This document shows positions 1-9,592 of a stretch of 64,000 nt of DNA, piece after piece. The notes beneath the pieces were generated by a model, which worked only from the letters and a program-made list of their open reading frames with translations, was not told where the DNA came from and did not search any database. The stretch spans positions 91,303-155,302 of the forward strand of contig JBBJJH010000004.1 in the NCBI GenBank assembly GCA_037623315.1, in the 5' to 3' direction. The stretch comes from Halanaerobiaceae bacterium ANBcell28. Its GTDB lineage: Bacteria; Bacillota; Halanaerobiia; Halanaerobiales; DTU029. The first letter of the stretch is position 1; each line of letters starts with the position of its first letter. Position numbers and translations under genes: made by a program.

Positions 1-2
1 CT

Positions 3-326
3 AATTTTCCTAACTTACAGCTTAATATGCAAGGGATGATATATGTAAATTCAAATGATTTTCCTGAATATGAAGGACGAGAAGATAAAGGGGATTTTAA
101 CAATAATGAAGGAATTAATCTTAGGGGGAGTATTACAGCTAAAAATAATATAAATACTGGACCTGATGGATTTGATTTAGAATATGATAATGGATTTTTA
201 GAAGTTTTTAATGAAGCTTTAGCCCAAAATAATATTGATATTCCTGAAGCTTTATTGCATGAAGATCCTGATTTAAGAAATACGGGTGATATTTCTCTCG
301 TTGATTGGGATGAATCTAGAAATTAA
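3..326 (+). CDS. C-terminal part of a PilX-like pilus assembly protein (5' end outside window)
   Basis: The reading frame is open from the window edge to the stop at 326, so this is the last ~107 residues of a longer protein; the ATG at 27 is probably internal. The sequence has short beta-type stretches with alternating Gly (GMIYV, LRGSITAKNNI), a pattern seen in the C-terminal regions of PilX-like and polymer-forming prepilin-associated proteins. It ends 18 bases before pilM, so it is likely the last minor-pilin or adhesin gene of the same operon. Identity is inferred mainly from context. Confidence 0.55.
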   Translation, partial: NFPNLQLNMQGMIYVNSNDFPEYEGREDKGDFNNNEGINLRGSITAKNNINTGPDGFDLEYDNGFLEVFNEALAQNNIDIPEALLHEDPDLRNTGDISLVDWDESRN

Positions 327-344
327 AAATGTGAGGTGAAGTAG

Positions 345-1415
345 ATGTTTTTGAAGAAAAAGTTTACAACAATTGATATTGGCACTGACAGTATTAAGGC
401 AGTTAAGTTTTTTAAAAAGAAAAATGAACTTATAGTTGATGGTTTTGCTATGAAAAGCTTACCTTATCAATCAATTAAAGATGGCAAAATTGTCGATGAA
501 GCTGTAGTTGCTAATAGGCTAGAAGATATTTCCAATGAACTTAATTGTAGGAACGATAGGATTGTTACAAGTATCGCTAGTAATAATTTAATTATTAGGA
601 ACATGGAATTACCAGCTATGGACAATGAAGAACAGTTAGCTGAAGCTATTAAATGGGAGTCTGAGGATCATTTACCATTCCCAGTTGATAGTGCTGTTGA
701 AGATTTTATTACTTTAGACAGAAAAGGAGAACTTCTAGAGATCCTTTTAGTGGCTACAAAAAAAGATATGTTGGATAATTTATTAAGTGTATTTGGTAGG
801 ATAGGTATTATGCCTGCAGTAGTTAATATTCAACCAATGGCTTTAATGTCAATCATTGATTACCAAAATAGAATCGATGATACTATGGCTGTTGTTGATA
901 TTGGTAATGCAGGAACAAGAGTTATAATAGGTGATAGTAAGAATATTTATCTATCTCGTAATTTGGACCTTGGTGGTGCTGAATTTACTAAAGTTTTTAT
1001 GGACGAACACAAAATAAATTATAATGAAGCTGAGAATATGAAAAAGAAAAAAGGAATTCAAGAAGATGATAGCTCAGAAGATTTAGATTTAGCCATGGCT
1101 CAGATTGCTACTACCGGTATGGTTGAAAGTCAATATATAATATCTATAGCAAATAATCTGGCAGATCAAATCGCTAGAAGTTTAGATTATTATAGTATGA
1201 AATATCGTAATAAAGTAAAAAAAATATACCTAACTGGTGGAGGGTCTCGTCTTAAAAGATTAGATGAAATTATCTCCGATAAAATAGGTAGAGACTTAGA
1301 AATTTTAAACCCTTATAATAATTTAAGAGTCAGAGATAGCCAGGGTATGAGAGACGAAGAATTCGCTATAGCAGTTGGTCTGGGTTTAAGTGAGGTGTTG
1401 AACGATGAGGGTTAA
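345..1415 (+). CDS. pilM: Type IV pilus assembly protein PilM (actin-like ATPase)
   Basis: 356 aa, normal length for PilM. It has the actin/FtsA-like fold signatures: phosphate-1 loop TTIDIGTDSIKAVKF at ~8-22, a second phosphate loop VVDIGNAGTRV at ~183-193 and the adenosine motif IYLTGGGSRL at ~298-307. PilM is cytoplasmic and recruits PilN at the inner membrane to form the alignment complex of the pilus machine. The GAGGTGAAG ribosome site fits the ATG at 345. It overlaps pilN by 11 bases, so the two are translationally coupled. Family and context agree, so the call is firm. Confidence 0.95.
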   Translation: MFLKKKFTTIDIGTDSIKAVKFFKKKNELIVDGFAMKSLPYQSIKDGKIVDEAVVANRLEDISNELNCRNDRIVTSIASNNLIIRNMELPAMDNEEQLAEAIKWESEDHLPFPVDSAVEDFITLDRKGELLEILLVATKKDMLDNLLSVFGRIGIMPAVVNIQPMALMSIIDYQNRIDDTMAVVDIGNAGTRVIIGDSKNIYLSRNLDLGGAEFTKVFMDEHKINYNEAENMKKKKGIQEDDSSEDLDLAMAQIATTGMVESQYIISIANNLADQIARSLDYYSMKYRNKVKKIYLTGGGSRLKRLDEIISDKIGRDLEILNPYNNLRVRDSQGMRDEEFAIAVGLGLSEVLNDEG

Positions 1416-1920
1416 TTTAGTAAAGGAAAGAAACAAAGCATATCAAATTAACTGGAAAGAAGTAGCGATTGTTATCGGAGTTTCTATAGTTCTTATTGCT
1501 TTAGGAATCTATTACTTCATGTTAGTACAGGACAGCCGTTACCTTCAACAGGATATCAATAATCTAGACAATCAAATAAATAATGTGTTAGTAAGGGTTG
1601 CTGAATACAATAGATTGGATAGGAAAGTTGAGGAACTAGAAAATATAAAAGAACAAATGGAAGCATACAAATATGTCTGGGATCTAGCTTTGATTGAAAA
1701 AGGTTATGTGATTCCCAATAATACGATGTTGTTAAATTTACAGATCGAAGACAGGAATATTAGCATAAATGGACGAGCTGCTAGTAATCAATTAATATTA
1801 ACTTTGATTGATAATATGGAGACATCTCCAGTTTATGATGATGTTACACTTATTAACCTGACACGTAATGATGATACACAATTTAATATAGAGGCTGTTA
1901 TTACTGGGGAGGCTGATTGA
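1405..1920 (+). CDS. pilN: Type IV pilus assembly protein PilN
   Basis: 171 aa. The N-terminus starts MRVNLVKERN, matching the conserved PilN cytoplasmic peptide that binds PilM. One transmembrane helix follows at ~20-40, then a coiled coil rich in Asn/Leu/Glu (~45-90) and a small ferredoxin-like periplasmic domain. PilN pairs with PilO to form the inner-membrane alignment complex. The start lies inside pilM and the stop overlaps the next start region, a tight operon. Confidence 0.92.
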   Translation: MRVNLVKERNKAYQINWKEVAIVIGVSIVLIALGIYYFMLVQDSRYLQQDINNLDNQINNVLVRVAEYNRLDRKVEELENIKEQMEAYKYVWDLALIEKGYVIPNNTMLLNLQIEDRNISINGRAASNQLILTLIDNMETSPVYDDVTLINLTRNDDTQFNIEAVITGEAD

Positions 1921-1922
1921 TT

Positions 1923-2462
1923 ATGTTTAATAATCTTAGTAGACGCGAAAGGCTAATGTTAGTTTTTTTAGCTGTTTTTGCTATTGCTGCAATCTATTAT
2001 TTTCTTTTATATGAACCGATGCTTGGGCGAATAGATTCTCTCAATCAAGAATTATCAAATAAAGAGGTTACATATAATATGCATGTAGCTACTATAAGTA
2101 AGATGCCTGAATTAGAAAAAAGATATGAAGAACTTAGATATATTGAAGACCAAATACAGGAAAACATGATCGAATCTGTACCTGCTATGCTACAGGTTCT
2201 AGAATCACAGTCTGCTGATTCGGGTTTGGAGATTATAGCATTTATACCTCAAGAACTTGACGATTCTACTAGGATAAATATGGAGGCCAGAGGTTTTTAT
2301 GAACAACTAGTTGGATTTATAGATGGTATAAAAAGCCTGGATGGATTTATAGAATTTGAAAGAATTAACATTAGGAAAGAAAATAATGATAATGATTTAC
2401 TAAGGATAAATGGTACTTTTGTATTTCATAATGACTTACTTATTGGTGGTGGTGACTCTTGA
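1923..2462 (+). CDS. pilO: Type IV pilus assembly protein PilO
   Basis: About 179 aa, with a short cytoplasmic tail, one transmembrane helix (~10-30), a coiled coil with the E-L-E-K-R-Y-E-E-L type pattern (~60-80) and a C-terminal domain with the FYEQLVGFIDGI motif typical of PilO. The partner is PilN. The start is ambiguous: TTG at 1917 overlaps the pilN stop (TTGA) and is 4 bases from GGGGAGG (1906-1912), while ATG at 1923 is 10 bases away; ATG is preferred here. Confidence 0.9.
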   Translation: MFNNLSRRERLMLVFLAVFAIAAIYYFLLYEPMLGRIDSLNQELSNKEVTYNMHVATISKMPELEKRYEELRYIEDQIQENMIESVPAMLQVLESQSADSGLEIIAFIPQELDDSTRINMEARGFYEQLVGFIDGIKSLDGFIEFERINIRKENNDNDLLRINGTFVFHNDLLIGGGDS

Positions 2463-3115
2463 AAATGAAAAAATCAGACAAGATCTTATTAGCAGTTTTG
2501 TTCTTAATTTTAATTGGAGGAGGCCTTTACTACTACTTTAATTATTATGCGACTGAAACAGCTAGTGTAGAGCCTATTGAGATGAGAGAAGAAGCACTCT
2601 TAGAAGAAGAAGTAGATGATTTGAGTAGTACTAGTGAAGAAGAGGCTGATATAGAAGAAGATTTAGATGATGAAGAACTTGATACTTCAGAGGAACTGGA
2701 TGCTCAAGAAGAAGCTGAACTTGAGGAGGAAAGAGAAGAAGAATCTCCAGTGGTAATTGTTGAAGAGGAAAGTGCACGAGAAATTTTGGCAAAAGGTGCA
2801 GATGCATTTACTTATAGAAGAAGGTTTAGGAATCCTTTTCAAGAATACAGAGTATCAGAAAGGGATGGTGATTACGCGAGCTTAACTGTAGATGAAGTCA
2901 AAGAGATGGTACCCTTTCAATTAAGTGGAGTTATAGGTAATAATCAGAAAAGATTAGCGGTGATAAATCATAATAATGAAATATTAATTGTAGAAAATAA
3001 TACTGTAATTGAAGACTTTCTTATAACTAGTATAGTAGATGATGGAATCAATATAAATTATAGAGGTATAAACTTTAAAATTGAAATGGGGAGTGGTTTA
3101 AGTGAGATCAGGTAA
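2459..3115 (+). CDS. PilP-like inner-membrane lipoprotein/linker to the secretin
   Basis: 218 aa. One N-terminal transmembrane helix (~8-27) is followed by a very acidic Glu/Asp linker (~38-105) and a small beta domain (~140-210, from PFQLSGVIGNNQKRLAVI) that looks like the PilP/PulC homology region that docks on secretin N-domains. No lipobox Cys is present, so unlike proteobacterial PilP it is anchored by a helix. TTG at 2459 (TTGA overlap with the pilO stop) or ATG at 2465 could start it. Position between pilO and the secretin supports the role; sequence identity to PilP itself is inferred. Confidence 0.75.
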   Translation: MKMKKSDKILLAVLFLILIGGGLYYYFNYYATETASVEPIEMREEALLEEEVDDLSSTSEEEADIEEDLDDEELDTSEELDAQEEAELEEEREEESPVVIVEEESAREILAKGADAFTYRRRFRNPFQEYRVSERDGDYASLTVDEVKEMVPFQLSGVIGNNQKRLAVINHNNEILIVENNTVIEDFLITSIVDDGININYRGINFKIEMGSGLSEIR

Positions 3116-5852
3116 AAAGAGATTAAAAATAATGATAATGATTTTCTTAGTATTATTAAACTTCACTATAGTTATTAATGCTAGTGATACACTTATTAAT
3201 ATGAATTTTAGGGATGCTGATGTTAGGGATGTATTTAGAACAATAGCAGAATTAGCTGATACGAATTTAGTTACAGATGGATCTGTCAGCGGTAGTATTA
3301 CAATACGCTTGAATAATGTTTCTTTTGGAGAAGCACTTGATCTTATTACACAAACATATAACCTATCATATAGATGGTATGAAGATACAGTTGTTGTAGC
3401 TACACCAGAGAGAATTGATAGTATATATGCTCAAATGAGTATTGAAACTGTAAGACTAAAGTATGCTGATTTAGAGGAAACACAGCAATTGCTTAGTAGT
3501 GTATTTAATGAATTAGAGGTTCTAACTGATAGAAGAAATAACGAGATAGTTTTAAAAGGTAAACAAGATGATATTACAGAAGCAAAAATATTCATATCCA
3601 ATATGGATACTCAAAAAGATCATATTGCTGAAATATTACAAGTGAATTATGATGACTTAGATTTCCTTATAGATTATGTGAATAGGATATATCCAAATTT
3701 AATTATAGAAAATGACGGTAGAAATAGTGTTATATTCTATGGTTCTGAAACAAATATTAGAGGAGCTATAGCATTAATTAATGACTTAGCAGGTAGGTTA
3801 AGAGATACAAGGGTTGTTGAACATGAATCTATGGAAAGTGTTTTAATAAATTATGCAGATGTAAGCTATATAAAATCACATATTAGAGACCTATATCCTG
3901 GTTTAACGGTTATTGCAGATACAATGAATTCTCAGTTGATTTTAAATGGTAATGAAAATGAAATTGAACAAGCAAAAGGATTTATTGCTAGACTAGACCT
4001 TGCTAGAGAAGAATATGAATTAGTAACAGAAGTCATTACTGTTAGAAGTGCAGACATTGATGCTGTTGCTTCAACTATTCTGAGTTTTTATCCAGATATG
4101 GATATAAAAACTGTTAATGAAACAAATCAACTTTATATGACAGCACGAAAAGATGAACTAGCTTTTGCTATATCTATCGCAGAAAATATTGATTTACAAG
4201 CTAGACATATTACTAGAATAAAAAGGGTAAATTATGCTTCTTTTGATGATTTAAATGATATCGTAACAAGTATTTATCCTGATATAAACTTTAGAATCAA
4301 TAGTTTAAATAGAGAAGTTATAGTTAGTGGTAGAGAAGATCAGGTAAAAGAAATTATTAGTTTTGTAAGTGAAATTGATCAGCCACGCCAACAGGTTATT
4401 ATAGAAGCAAGAATTGAAGAAATTGTAACATCTGATCTGAAAGAGATTGGTGTTGATCCAAATCAATTATCACAAATTCAATTCTTAGATTCTAATAATA
4501 GTGGATTTATTGATGGTCTAGCTTTAACTTTACCTGAATTTTTGAATTTACTTGATGCCAATGCTATGAGTACTACCCTGGCCAATCCAAATTTAATGGC
4601 TATTAGTGGAGAAGAAGCTAAGCTCTTAATTGGTCAAAGAATACCTATACCAATTAGGGATCAATCTGGTACAGTAGTACAAATGGAATATATTGATGCT
4701 GGTATTAACCTGGAGTTCTTACCTATAGTGGGTAATGATGATAGAATTACTTTAGAAGTAAGGCCTATGATTAGTACTATAGGTGAATCTATAGGAACAT
4801 CCATACCGCCAATTAATACACGTGAAGCAGAAACTAAGGTTATTTTGGAAGATGGAGAATTGATGGCTATTGGTGGATTAATTAGGGATGATGTTATAGA
4901 AAGTCTATCTAAAGTTCCTTTATTAGGTGATATTCCAATTTTAGGAGAACTATTCCGTCATAGACAGTCTGATACTAGAAAAACTGAGGTTATTATATTT
5001 ATTAGACCTCGTATAGTAAATTCAGCTAATGCTGATAATATTGACGAAGTAGCTATGCTTTCAGATGAAACAGAAAATCTTGAAAACAATTATAAAGAAG
5101 AGAAGAGTAATCTAGAAAGTTCTAGAGATAATGAAACTGAGTCTTTAAAAGATGATATAGTGGATAATATTGCAGATAATAGAAATGCTGTTGAGAAGGA
5201 AGAAGGATTGGGAAGTGTTGATCAAAATCAAGCAGATATTGCTGATACAAATGAAGAAAAATTAGAAGAGGAATTTGATCAAGTAGCTATTGTAGATTCT
5301 AAAACAAATACTTCTGATGAAGATAAAGTAGAGGATAACACTGTTAATGACGACAATGGATTAGTTAGCTTATCTCGAGAACAATTATTAGCTATTTTGA
5401 ATTTAGATGAGGATGAAATAGCAGAAGAAGCCAAGTATATTGAAAATGCTGTTCTTGAAAATGAAGAAATAGAAGAAAACAGACTTGCTTCATCAAAGGA
5501 AAGTTTTTCTGATGACAAAAGTACTAATCTAGAGAATGCTAAAAAAGCAATTCAATTAGATGAATATGTTTTGTTTAATTATCAATTAAGAAATGATCTT
5601 GAAATTGATGAATTAGCAAAAAAATATAATAGCTCTAAGGATCTAATAGAACATGTTAACTCTGATAATATAGTATTAGGTTCAAATATTTATATTCCAG
5701 TTCCTAGAGAAAATATCTTTATTATGAATGAAGGAACTACATTATGGAGTTTATACAGACAATATGGTGTTTCTGTTGAAGAATTAAAAGAATATAATCA
5801 AATAGACGATGAGAGTAATATTTCTAAAGGAGCCTATATTTATATTCCATAA
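3102..5852 (+). CDS. pilQ: Type IV pilus secretin with a C-terminal pair of LysM domains
   Basis: 916 aa, starting on GTG at 3102 behind GGGGAG and overlapping the previous gene by 14 bases. Order: signal peptide (~1-27), STN/N0 domain (~28-105, NFRDADVRDVFRTIAE), at least five N1-type secretin_N repeats (~112-425), then the secretin pore domain (~430-640) with VIIEARIEEI, the ANPNLMAISGEEAKLLIG segment and the closing KVPLLGDIPILGELFR. After the pore an acidic, Asn/Glu-rich linker (~640-815) leads to two LysM-like modules (~820-868 and ~870-916, each ending YIPVP/YIYIP). Secretins form outer-membrane channels, so the gene implies a diderm envelope. The C-terminal LysM pair is unusual and would bind peptidoglycan. 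Confidence 0.95.
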   Translation: MRSGKKRLKIMIMIFLVLLNFTIVINASDTLINMNFRDADVRDVFRTIAELADTNLVTDGSVSGSITIRLNNVSFGEALDLITQTYNLSYRWYEDTVVVATPERIDSIYAQMSIETVRLKYADLEETQQLLSSVFNELEVLTDRRNNEIVLKGKQDDITEAKIFISNMDTQKDHIAEILQVNYDDLDFLIDYVNRIYPNLIIENDGRNSVIFYGSETNIRGAIALINDLAGRLRDTRVVEHESMESVLINYADVSYIKSHIRDLYPGLTVIADTMNSQLILNGNENEIEQAKGFIARLDLAREEYELVTEVITVRSADIDAVASTILSFYPDMDIKTVNETNQLYMTARKDELAFAISIAENIDLQARHITRIKRVNYASFDDLNDIVTSIYPDINFRINSLNREVIVSGREDQVKEIISFVSEIDQPRQQVIIEARIEEIVTSDLKEIGVDPNQLSQIQFLDSNNSGFIDGLALTLPEFLNLLDANAMSTTLANPNLMAISGEEAKLLIGQRIPIPIRDQSGTVVQMEYIDAGINLEFLPIVGNDDRITLEVRPMISTIGESIGTSIPPINTREAETKVILEDGELMAIGGLIRDDVIESLSKVPLLGDIPILGELFRHRQSDTRKTEVIIFIRPRIVNSANADNIDEVAMLSDETENLENNYKEEKSNLESSRDNETESLKDDIVDNIADNRNAVEKEEGLGSVDQNQADIADTNEEKLEEEFDQVAIVDSKTNTSDEDKVEDNTVNDDNGLVSLSREQLLAILNLDEDEIAEEAKYIENAVLENEEIEENRLASSKESFSDDKSTNLENAKKAIQLDEYVLFNYQLRNDLEIDELAKKYNSSKDLIEHVNSDNIVLGSNIYIPVPRENIFIMNEGTTLWSLYRQYGVSVEELKEYNQIDDESNISKGAYIYIP

Positions 5853-5876
5853 ATAATTATCAGATATTATGAAGAG

Positions 5877-5924
5877 AAAGCCCTCGTTTTTGTTTTAACT
5901 CAAACAAAAACTGAGGGCTTTATA
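5877..5924 (+). terminator. Rho-independent terminator of the pilus operon
   Basis: Arms AAAGCCCTC at 5877-5885 and GAGGGCTTT at 5913-5921, with a second A/T-rich pairing (GTTTTTGTTT with AAACAAAAAC) inside, make a long hairpin 25 bases after the secretin stop. The U tract is short (TTTATA). Confidence 0.85.
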
Positions 5925-5973
5925 TTATTAGCTCAAACTTTGCAATTGCTATAATAGTTTTAATATACTTCCT

Positions 5974-5994
5974 GCTTAGCCATTTGCTGAATGA
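5974..5994 (+). repeat. 21-base repeat, arm 1 (inverted copy at 51333-51353)
   Basis: GCTTAGCCATTTGCTGAATGA here is the exact reverse complement of bases 51333-51353. Both copies are intergenic and lie between operons. The match stops abruptly on both sides. Confidence 0.8.
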
Positions 5995-6289
5995 AAGTTA
6001 AAATGCACCAGCCTCGCATGGAAGGCAATGAATGTTAAAAAAAACACGTTGTCAATGTAAGAAGCTAAAGTACTTTCTTCAGCAGATTATTTACAAAAAA
6101 AATATTTGATTAATATTTTTTTCTTTATAAAGCAGGAATACAGCAATCTTTTCTAGAACATATAATTTACCCTTTTTAAACATAATATAAACTTAAGTCT
6201 ATATGAATATATAATTTACGAAAGTAATTAAACTTTAAAATATATAAGATTTAAATTAGAATTAGGAAAAAATCAGAGGAGATGAGTAG

Positions 6290-7495
6290 ATGTTAAATTT
6301 TAGTACAGCTGGAGAATCACATGGAAAGGGATTAATAGCAATAATAGATGGTCTTCCTGCAGGCATCAGGATAGATATTGAAGCTATCAATAGGAAATTA
6401 GCCAGACGTCAAGGTGGATATGGACGTGGTGGTAGAATGAAAATAGAGACAGATAAGATAGATATATATAGTGGTGTTCGTATGGGAGAAACAATTGCTA
6501 GCCCTTTGTCTTTTGTGATTAAAAACAAAGATTGGGAAAATTGGCAGCAAGTTATGTCTGTAGAGAAGTTAGTAGAAGATAGTTCAGATGATATTGTTAG
6601 AATAAAGAAAGATGGAAGAATTAAAGAAATCAAAAAAGTAGTAACACGTCCACGACCTGGCCATGCTGACCTTAGTGGTGCGATTAAATACAATACTAAA
6701 GATATTAGGAATATCTTAGAGCGTGCAAGTGCTAGAGAAACAGCTGCCAGAACAGCTGTTGGTGGAATTACAGACTGCTTTTTAAGATATTTTGATATTG
6801 AGATTATTAGCCATGTTATTCAAATTGGTGAAATTTCTAGTGAGAAAACTATAAATATAGGCTTTGATGAATTAAAGGAAAATGTTTTAGATTCTCCATT
6901 ACATTGTTTTGATAAAGAAAAAGAAGAAGAAATGATAAAATATATTGATTCTGTGAAAGAAAAGGGAGATAGTTTAGGAGGCATCATAGAATTAAGAACT
7001 ACAGCATTACCTGTAGGCTTAGGAAGTCATACACAATGGGATCGTAAGTTAGATGGCTTAATATCTCAGGCTTTAATGAGTATTCCTGCTGTTAAAGCAG
7101 TAGAAATAGGATCTGCATTTGATAATTCCACTAAAATAGGTTCTCAGGTTCATGATGAGATATTTTATTCAAAGGATAGAAATTACTATAGGAAGACAAA
7201 TAGAGCTGGAGGTATTGAAGGTGGTATGAGTAATGGAGAAGGACTTATCATAAGAATTGCTATGAAGCCTATACCTACTCTATATCAACCACTACAGTCT
7301 ATAGATATTGAGAGTAAAGAAGCTTTTGCTGCAAGTGTAGAACGTTCTGATGTAACAGCTGTTCCCGCAGCTGGTGTAGTAGCTGAGGCTATGCTTAGCT
7401 TTGTTTTGGCGAGAGCCCTATTAGAAAAGTTTGGTGGAGACAGTATGGCAGAAATAATGAATAATTATAAAGCTTATCAGCAAAAGTCATTATAA
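6290..7495 (+). CDS. aroC: Chorismate synthase
   Basis: 401 aa. Converts 5-enolpyruvylshikimate-3-phosphate to chorismate using reduced FMN, the last step of the shikimate pathway. Family signatures are clear: FSTAGESHGKGL at the N-terminus, RRQGGYGRG (~38-46), VVTRPRPGHADLSGA (~117-131) with the active-site His, ERASARETAARTAVGGI (~144-160) and GGMSNGEGLIIRI (~312-324). AGGAGATGAG in front of the ATG at 6290 is a good ribosome site. First gene of the aro operon, 15 bases before aroK. Confidence 0.97.
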   Translation: MLNFSTAGESHGKGLIAIIDGLPAGIRIDIEAINRKLARRQGGYGRGGRMKIETDKIDIYSGVRMGETIASPLSFVIKNKDWENWQQVMSVEKLVEDSSDDIVRIKKDGRIKEIKKVVTRPRPGHADLSGAIKYNTKDIRNILERASARETAARTAVGGITDCFLRYFDIEIISHVIQIGEISSEKTINIGFDELKENVLDSPLHCFDKEKEEEMIKYIDSVKEKGDSLGGIIELRTTALPVGLGSHTQWDRKLDGLISQALMSIPAVKAVEIGSAFDNSTKIGSQVHDEIFYSKDRNYYRKTNRAGGIEGGMSNGEGLIIRIAMKPIPTLYQPLQSIDIESKEAFAASVERSDVTAVPAAGVVAEAMLSFVLARALLEKFGGDSMAEIMNNYKAYQQKSL

Positions 7496-7510
7496 ACTTG
7501 GAGGACAAAG

Positions 7511-8017
7511 ATGATTATATCTTTAATAGGATTTATGGGAACTGGTAAGAGTACTGTAGGTATGGAATTAGCGAAAAGATTAGACTATCAATTTATTGAT
7601 ACTGATAGTGAGATTAAAAAAGAGGCAGATAAAGAAATAAAGGATATATTTGCTGATAAGGGAGAAAAGTATTTTAGAAAAATAGAAACTTGTGTACTAG
7701 AAAAGCTTTTAAGAGAAGATACTGATCTTGTCTTAGCAACTGGTGGTGGCATTGTTCTTTCCTCAAAAAATAGAGAATTATTAGCAAGAAAAACAGAAGC
7801 TTTTTTATTAGAAGCCAGTGTTGAGGAGATTTATAAAAGAGTAAAAAACGACAAGAATCGTCCTTTGTTAGATGTAGAAGATCCCTTATTAGCAATAGAA
7901 AAGATATTAATGGAAAGAAAAGAGTATTACAATTATTTTACTAAGAAAATTAATACAGATAGATATTCTGTAGCTGAGATTGTTGAGATGATATTAGATA
8001 GATTGGAGGAGAGCTAA
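7511..8017 (+). CDS. aroK: Shikimate kinase
   Basis: 168 aa, usual length. Walker A GFMGTGKST at ~7-15, the magnesium/shikimate motif DTDSEI (~32-37), the substrate-binding GEKYFRKIE (~54-62), the glycine loop ATGGGIVL (~79-86) and the lid with NDKNRPLLD (~116-124). Phosphorylates shikimate at the 3-hydroxyl with ATP. GGAGG in front of the ATG. One base separates it from aroB. Confidence 0.96.
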   Translation: MIISLIGFMGTGKSTVGMELAKRLDYQFIDTDSEIKKEADKEIKDIFADKGEKYFRKIETCVLEKLLREDTDLVLATGGGIVLSSKNRELLARKTEAFLLEASVEEIYKRVKNDKNRPLLDVEDPLLAIEKILMERKEYYNYFTKKINTDRYSVAEIVEMILDRLEES

Positions 8018-8018
8018 G

Positions 8019-9149
8019 ATGATAAATCAAAAAAAAGATATCTTTAATTTAGAAGATGGTAAGAAATTGGAACTTAATATTAAATCAGAAGAAAAAAAAT
8101 ATAATATATATATAGCTAATAATATTATTAATAATATAGCAGAATATATTAAGGAATATACAAGTTCAAAAAAAATATTTTTTATAACAGATAGAAATGT
8201 TATGAATCTTTATGGAGATAAAGTAAGCACTCTTTTAATTCAGGCAGGATATCAATTAACTACATATATTGTTCCTGCAGGTGAGGAGTCAAAATCCTAT
8301 AAATATTTACAAGATGGACATGATTTATTAATTGAAAATGAATTTAGAAGAGATAATCTAGTTCTAGCACTAGGTGGGGGAGTAGTTGGTGATCTAGCTG
8401 GCTTTATTGCTGCTACATATATGAGGGGTATCCCCTTTGTACAAGTGCCAACTACTTTATTGGCTCAAGTTGATAGTAGTGTAGGAGGAAAAACTGCTAT
8501 AAATCATGATGCTGGCAAAAATTTGATAGGTGCTTTTTATCAACCAAAATTTGTTTTGATTGATCCTAACTTTTTAAAAACATTAGATCTTCGAGAGTTA
8601 AAAACAGGCTTAGCTGAAGTAGTTAAACATGCCTTTATAGCTGATATGGAGTTGTTAGAATTTCTGGAAGAACATGAAGAAGATATTTATAATTATGATA
8701 TAGATAGTTTAATTTATATTATATATAAATCATGTTTAATAAAATCAAATATTGTTAATGAAGATGAGAAAGAACAAGGAAAAAGGGCTTTACTGAATTT
8801 TGGTCATACTGTTGCTCACGCCTTAGAGGCAGTAACTGAATACAAAAAGTATAATCATGGAGAAGCAGTTGCTGTTGGCATGGCTGCTGCAGCTGATCTT
8901 TCTTATAAAAGCAATAAGATTACAGAAAAAGAGTATCAAAGAATAATTAATCTACTAAAAAAGTATAAGTTACCAATAAAATTTCAATACCAAGAAAATA
9001 AAGAGATAGTTTTTGAAAAATTATTTTATGATAAAAAAGTTAAGAAAAACAAATTAAGGTGGATATTATTGAATGGCCTAGCTAAAGCTTATATAGATGA
9101 GAATCTGTCTCATGAATTAGTAAAAGAGGTATTGGAGGGTATAGAATGA
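8019..9149 (+). CDS. aroB: 3-dehydroquinate synthase
   Basis: 376 aa. NAD- and metal-dependent cyclisation of DAHP to 3-dehydroquinate. NAD-binding ALGGGVVGDLAGF (~118-130), substrate motif VPTTLLAQVDSSVGGKT (~144-160), and metal ligands Glu in GLAEVVKHAF and His in LNFGHTVAHALE and YNHGEAVAVGM are visible. About 20 residues at the N-terminus before the conserved domain are Lys/Asp-rich and not typical of the family. The end overlaps aroQ by 4 bases (ATGA). Confidence 0.96.
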   Translation: MINQKKDIFNLEDGKKLELNIKSEEKKYNIYIANNIINNIAEYIKEYTSSKKIFFITDRNVMNLYGDKVSTLLIQAGYQLTTYIVPAGEESKSYKYLQDGHDLLIENEFRRDNLVLALGGGVVGDLAGFIAATYMRGIPFVQVPTTLLAQVDSSVGGKTAINHDAGKNLIGAFYQPKFVLIDPNFLKTLDLRELKTGLAEVVKHAFIADMELLEFLEEHEEDIYNYDIDSLIYIIYKSCLIKSNIVNEDEKEQGKRALLNFGHTVAHALEAVTEYKKYNHGEAVAVGMAAAADLSYKSNKITEKEYQRIINLLKKYKLPIKFQYQENKEIVFEKLFYDKKVKKNKLRWILLNGLAKAYIDENLSHELVKEVLEGIE

Positions 9150-9589
9150 TAAAATTGGCAGTTATACATGGACCAAATTTGAATATGTTAGGTACTAGAG
9201 AACCGGAAGTATATGGTATGATGAACTTAGAGCAAGTTAATAAGAGATTAAAAGATAAAGCCAGGAAATTAAATATAGAAGTAGATATCGTACAAAGTAA
9301 TCATGAGGGTGAAATTATAGACTTTATACAAAAAGGGAGAAATACATATAAGGGAATAGTAATTAATCCTGCTGCATTAACCCATTATAGTATAGCTTTG
9401 CGGGATGTTTTAGCAGCTGTTAAATTACCAACAATAGAAGTGCATATTTCAAATATATATCAGAGAGAAGAATTCAGGCATCATTCTGTAATTGCTCCAA
9501 TAGCAGTAGGTCAAATTTCTGGTCTGGGTACAGAAGGATACATATATGCTTTAGAAGCACTATTAAATATAATTCAGAGAGGAAGTTAA
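9146..9589 (+). CDS. aroQ: Type II 3-dehydroquinate dehydratase
   Basis: 147 aa, the small dodecameric type II enzyme. HGPNLNMLGTREPEVYG (~9-25) contains the catalytic Tyr and Arg. QSNHEGEIIDFIQ (~51-63), NPAALTHYS (~76-84), EVHISNIYQREEFRHHS (~99-115) with the catalytic His, and ISGLGTEGY follow. Dehydrates 3-dehydroquinate to 3-dehydroshikimate. Overlaps aroB and is 3 bases before the peptidase gene. Confidence 0.96.
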   Translation: MIKLAVIHGPNLNMLGTREPEVYGMMNLEQVNKRLKDKARKLNIEVDIVQSNHEGEIIDFIQKGRNTYKGIVINPAALTHYSIALRDVLAAVKLPTIEVHISNIYQREEFRHHSVIAPIAVGQISGLGTEGYIYALEALLNIIQRGS

Positions 9590-9592
9590 TAT

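Larger units (their letters stand above)
5853..6289. other. 437-base intergenic region between pilus and shikimate operons
   Basis: It holds the operon terminator, a possible extended -10 (TGCTATAAT ending at 5955, with a weak TTAGCT 16 bases upstream), one arm of a 21-base repeat (5974-5994) and a stretch (5974-6035) richer in GC than its surroundings that looks like the remains of a mobile or repetitive element. No open frame of useful length was found on either strand. The last 100 bases are plain A/T-rich leader with AGGAGATGAG in front of aroC. Confidence 0.5.
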
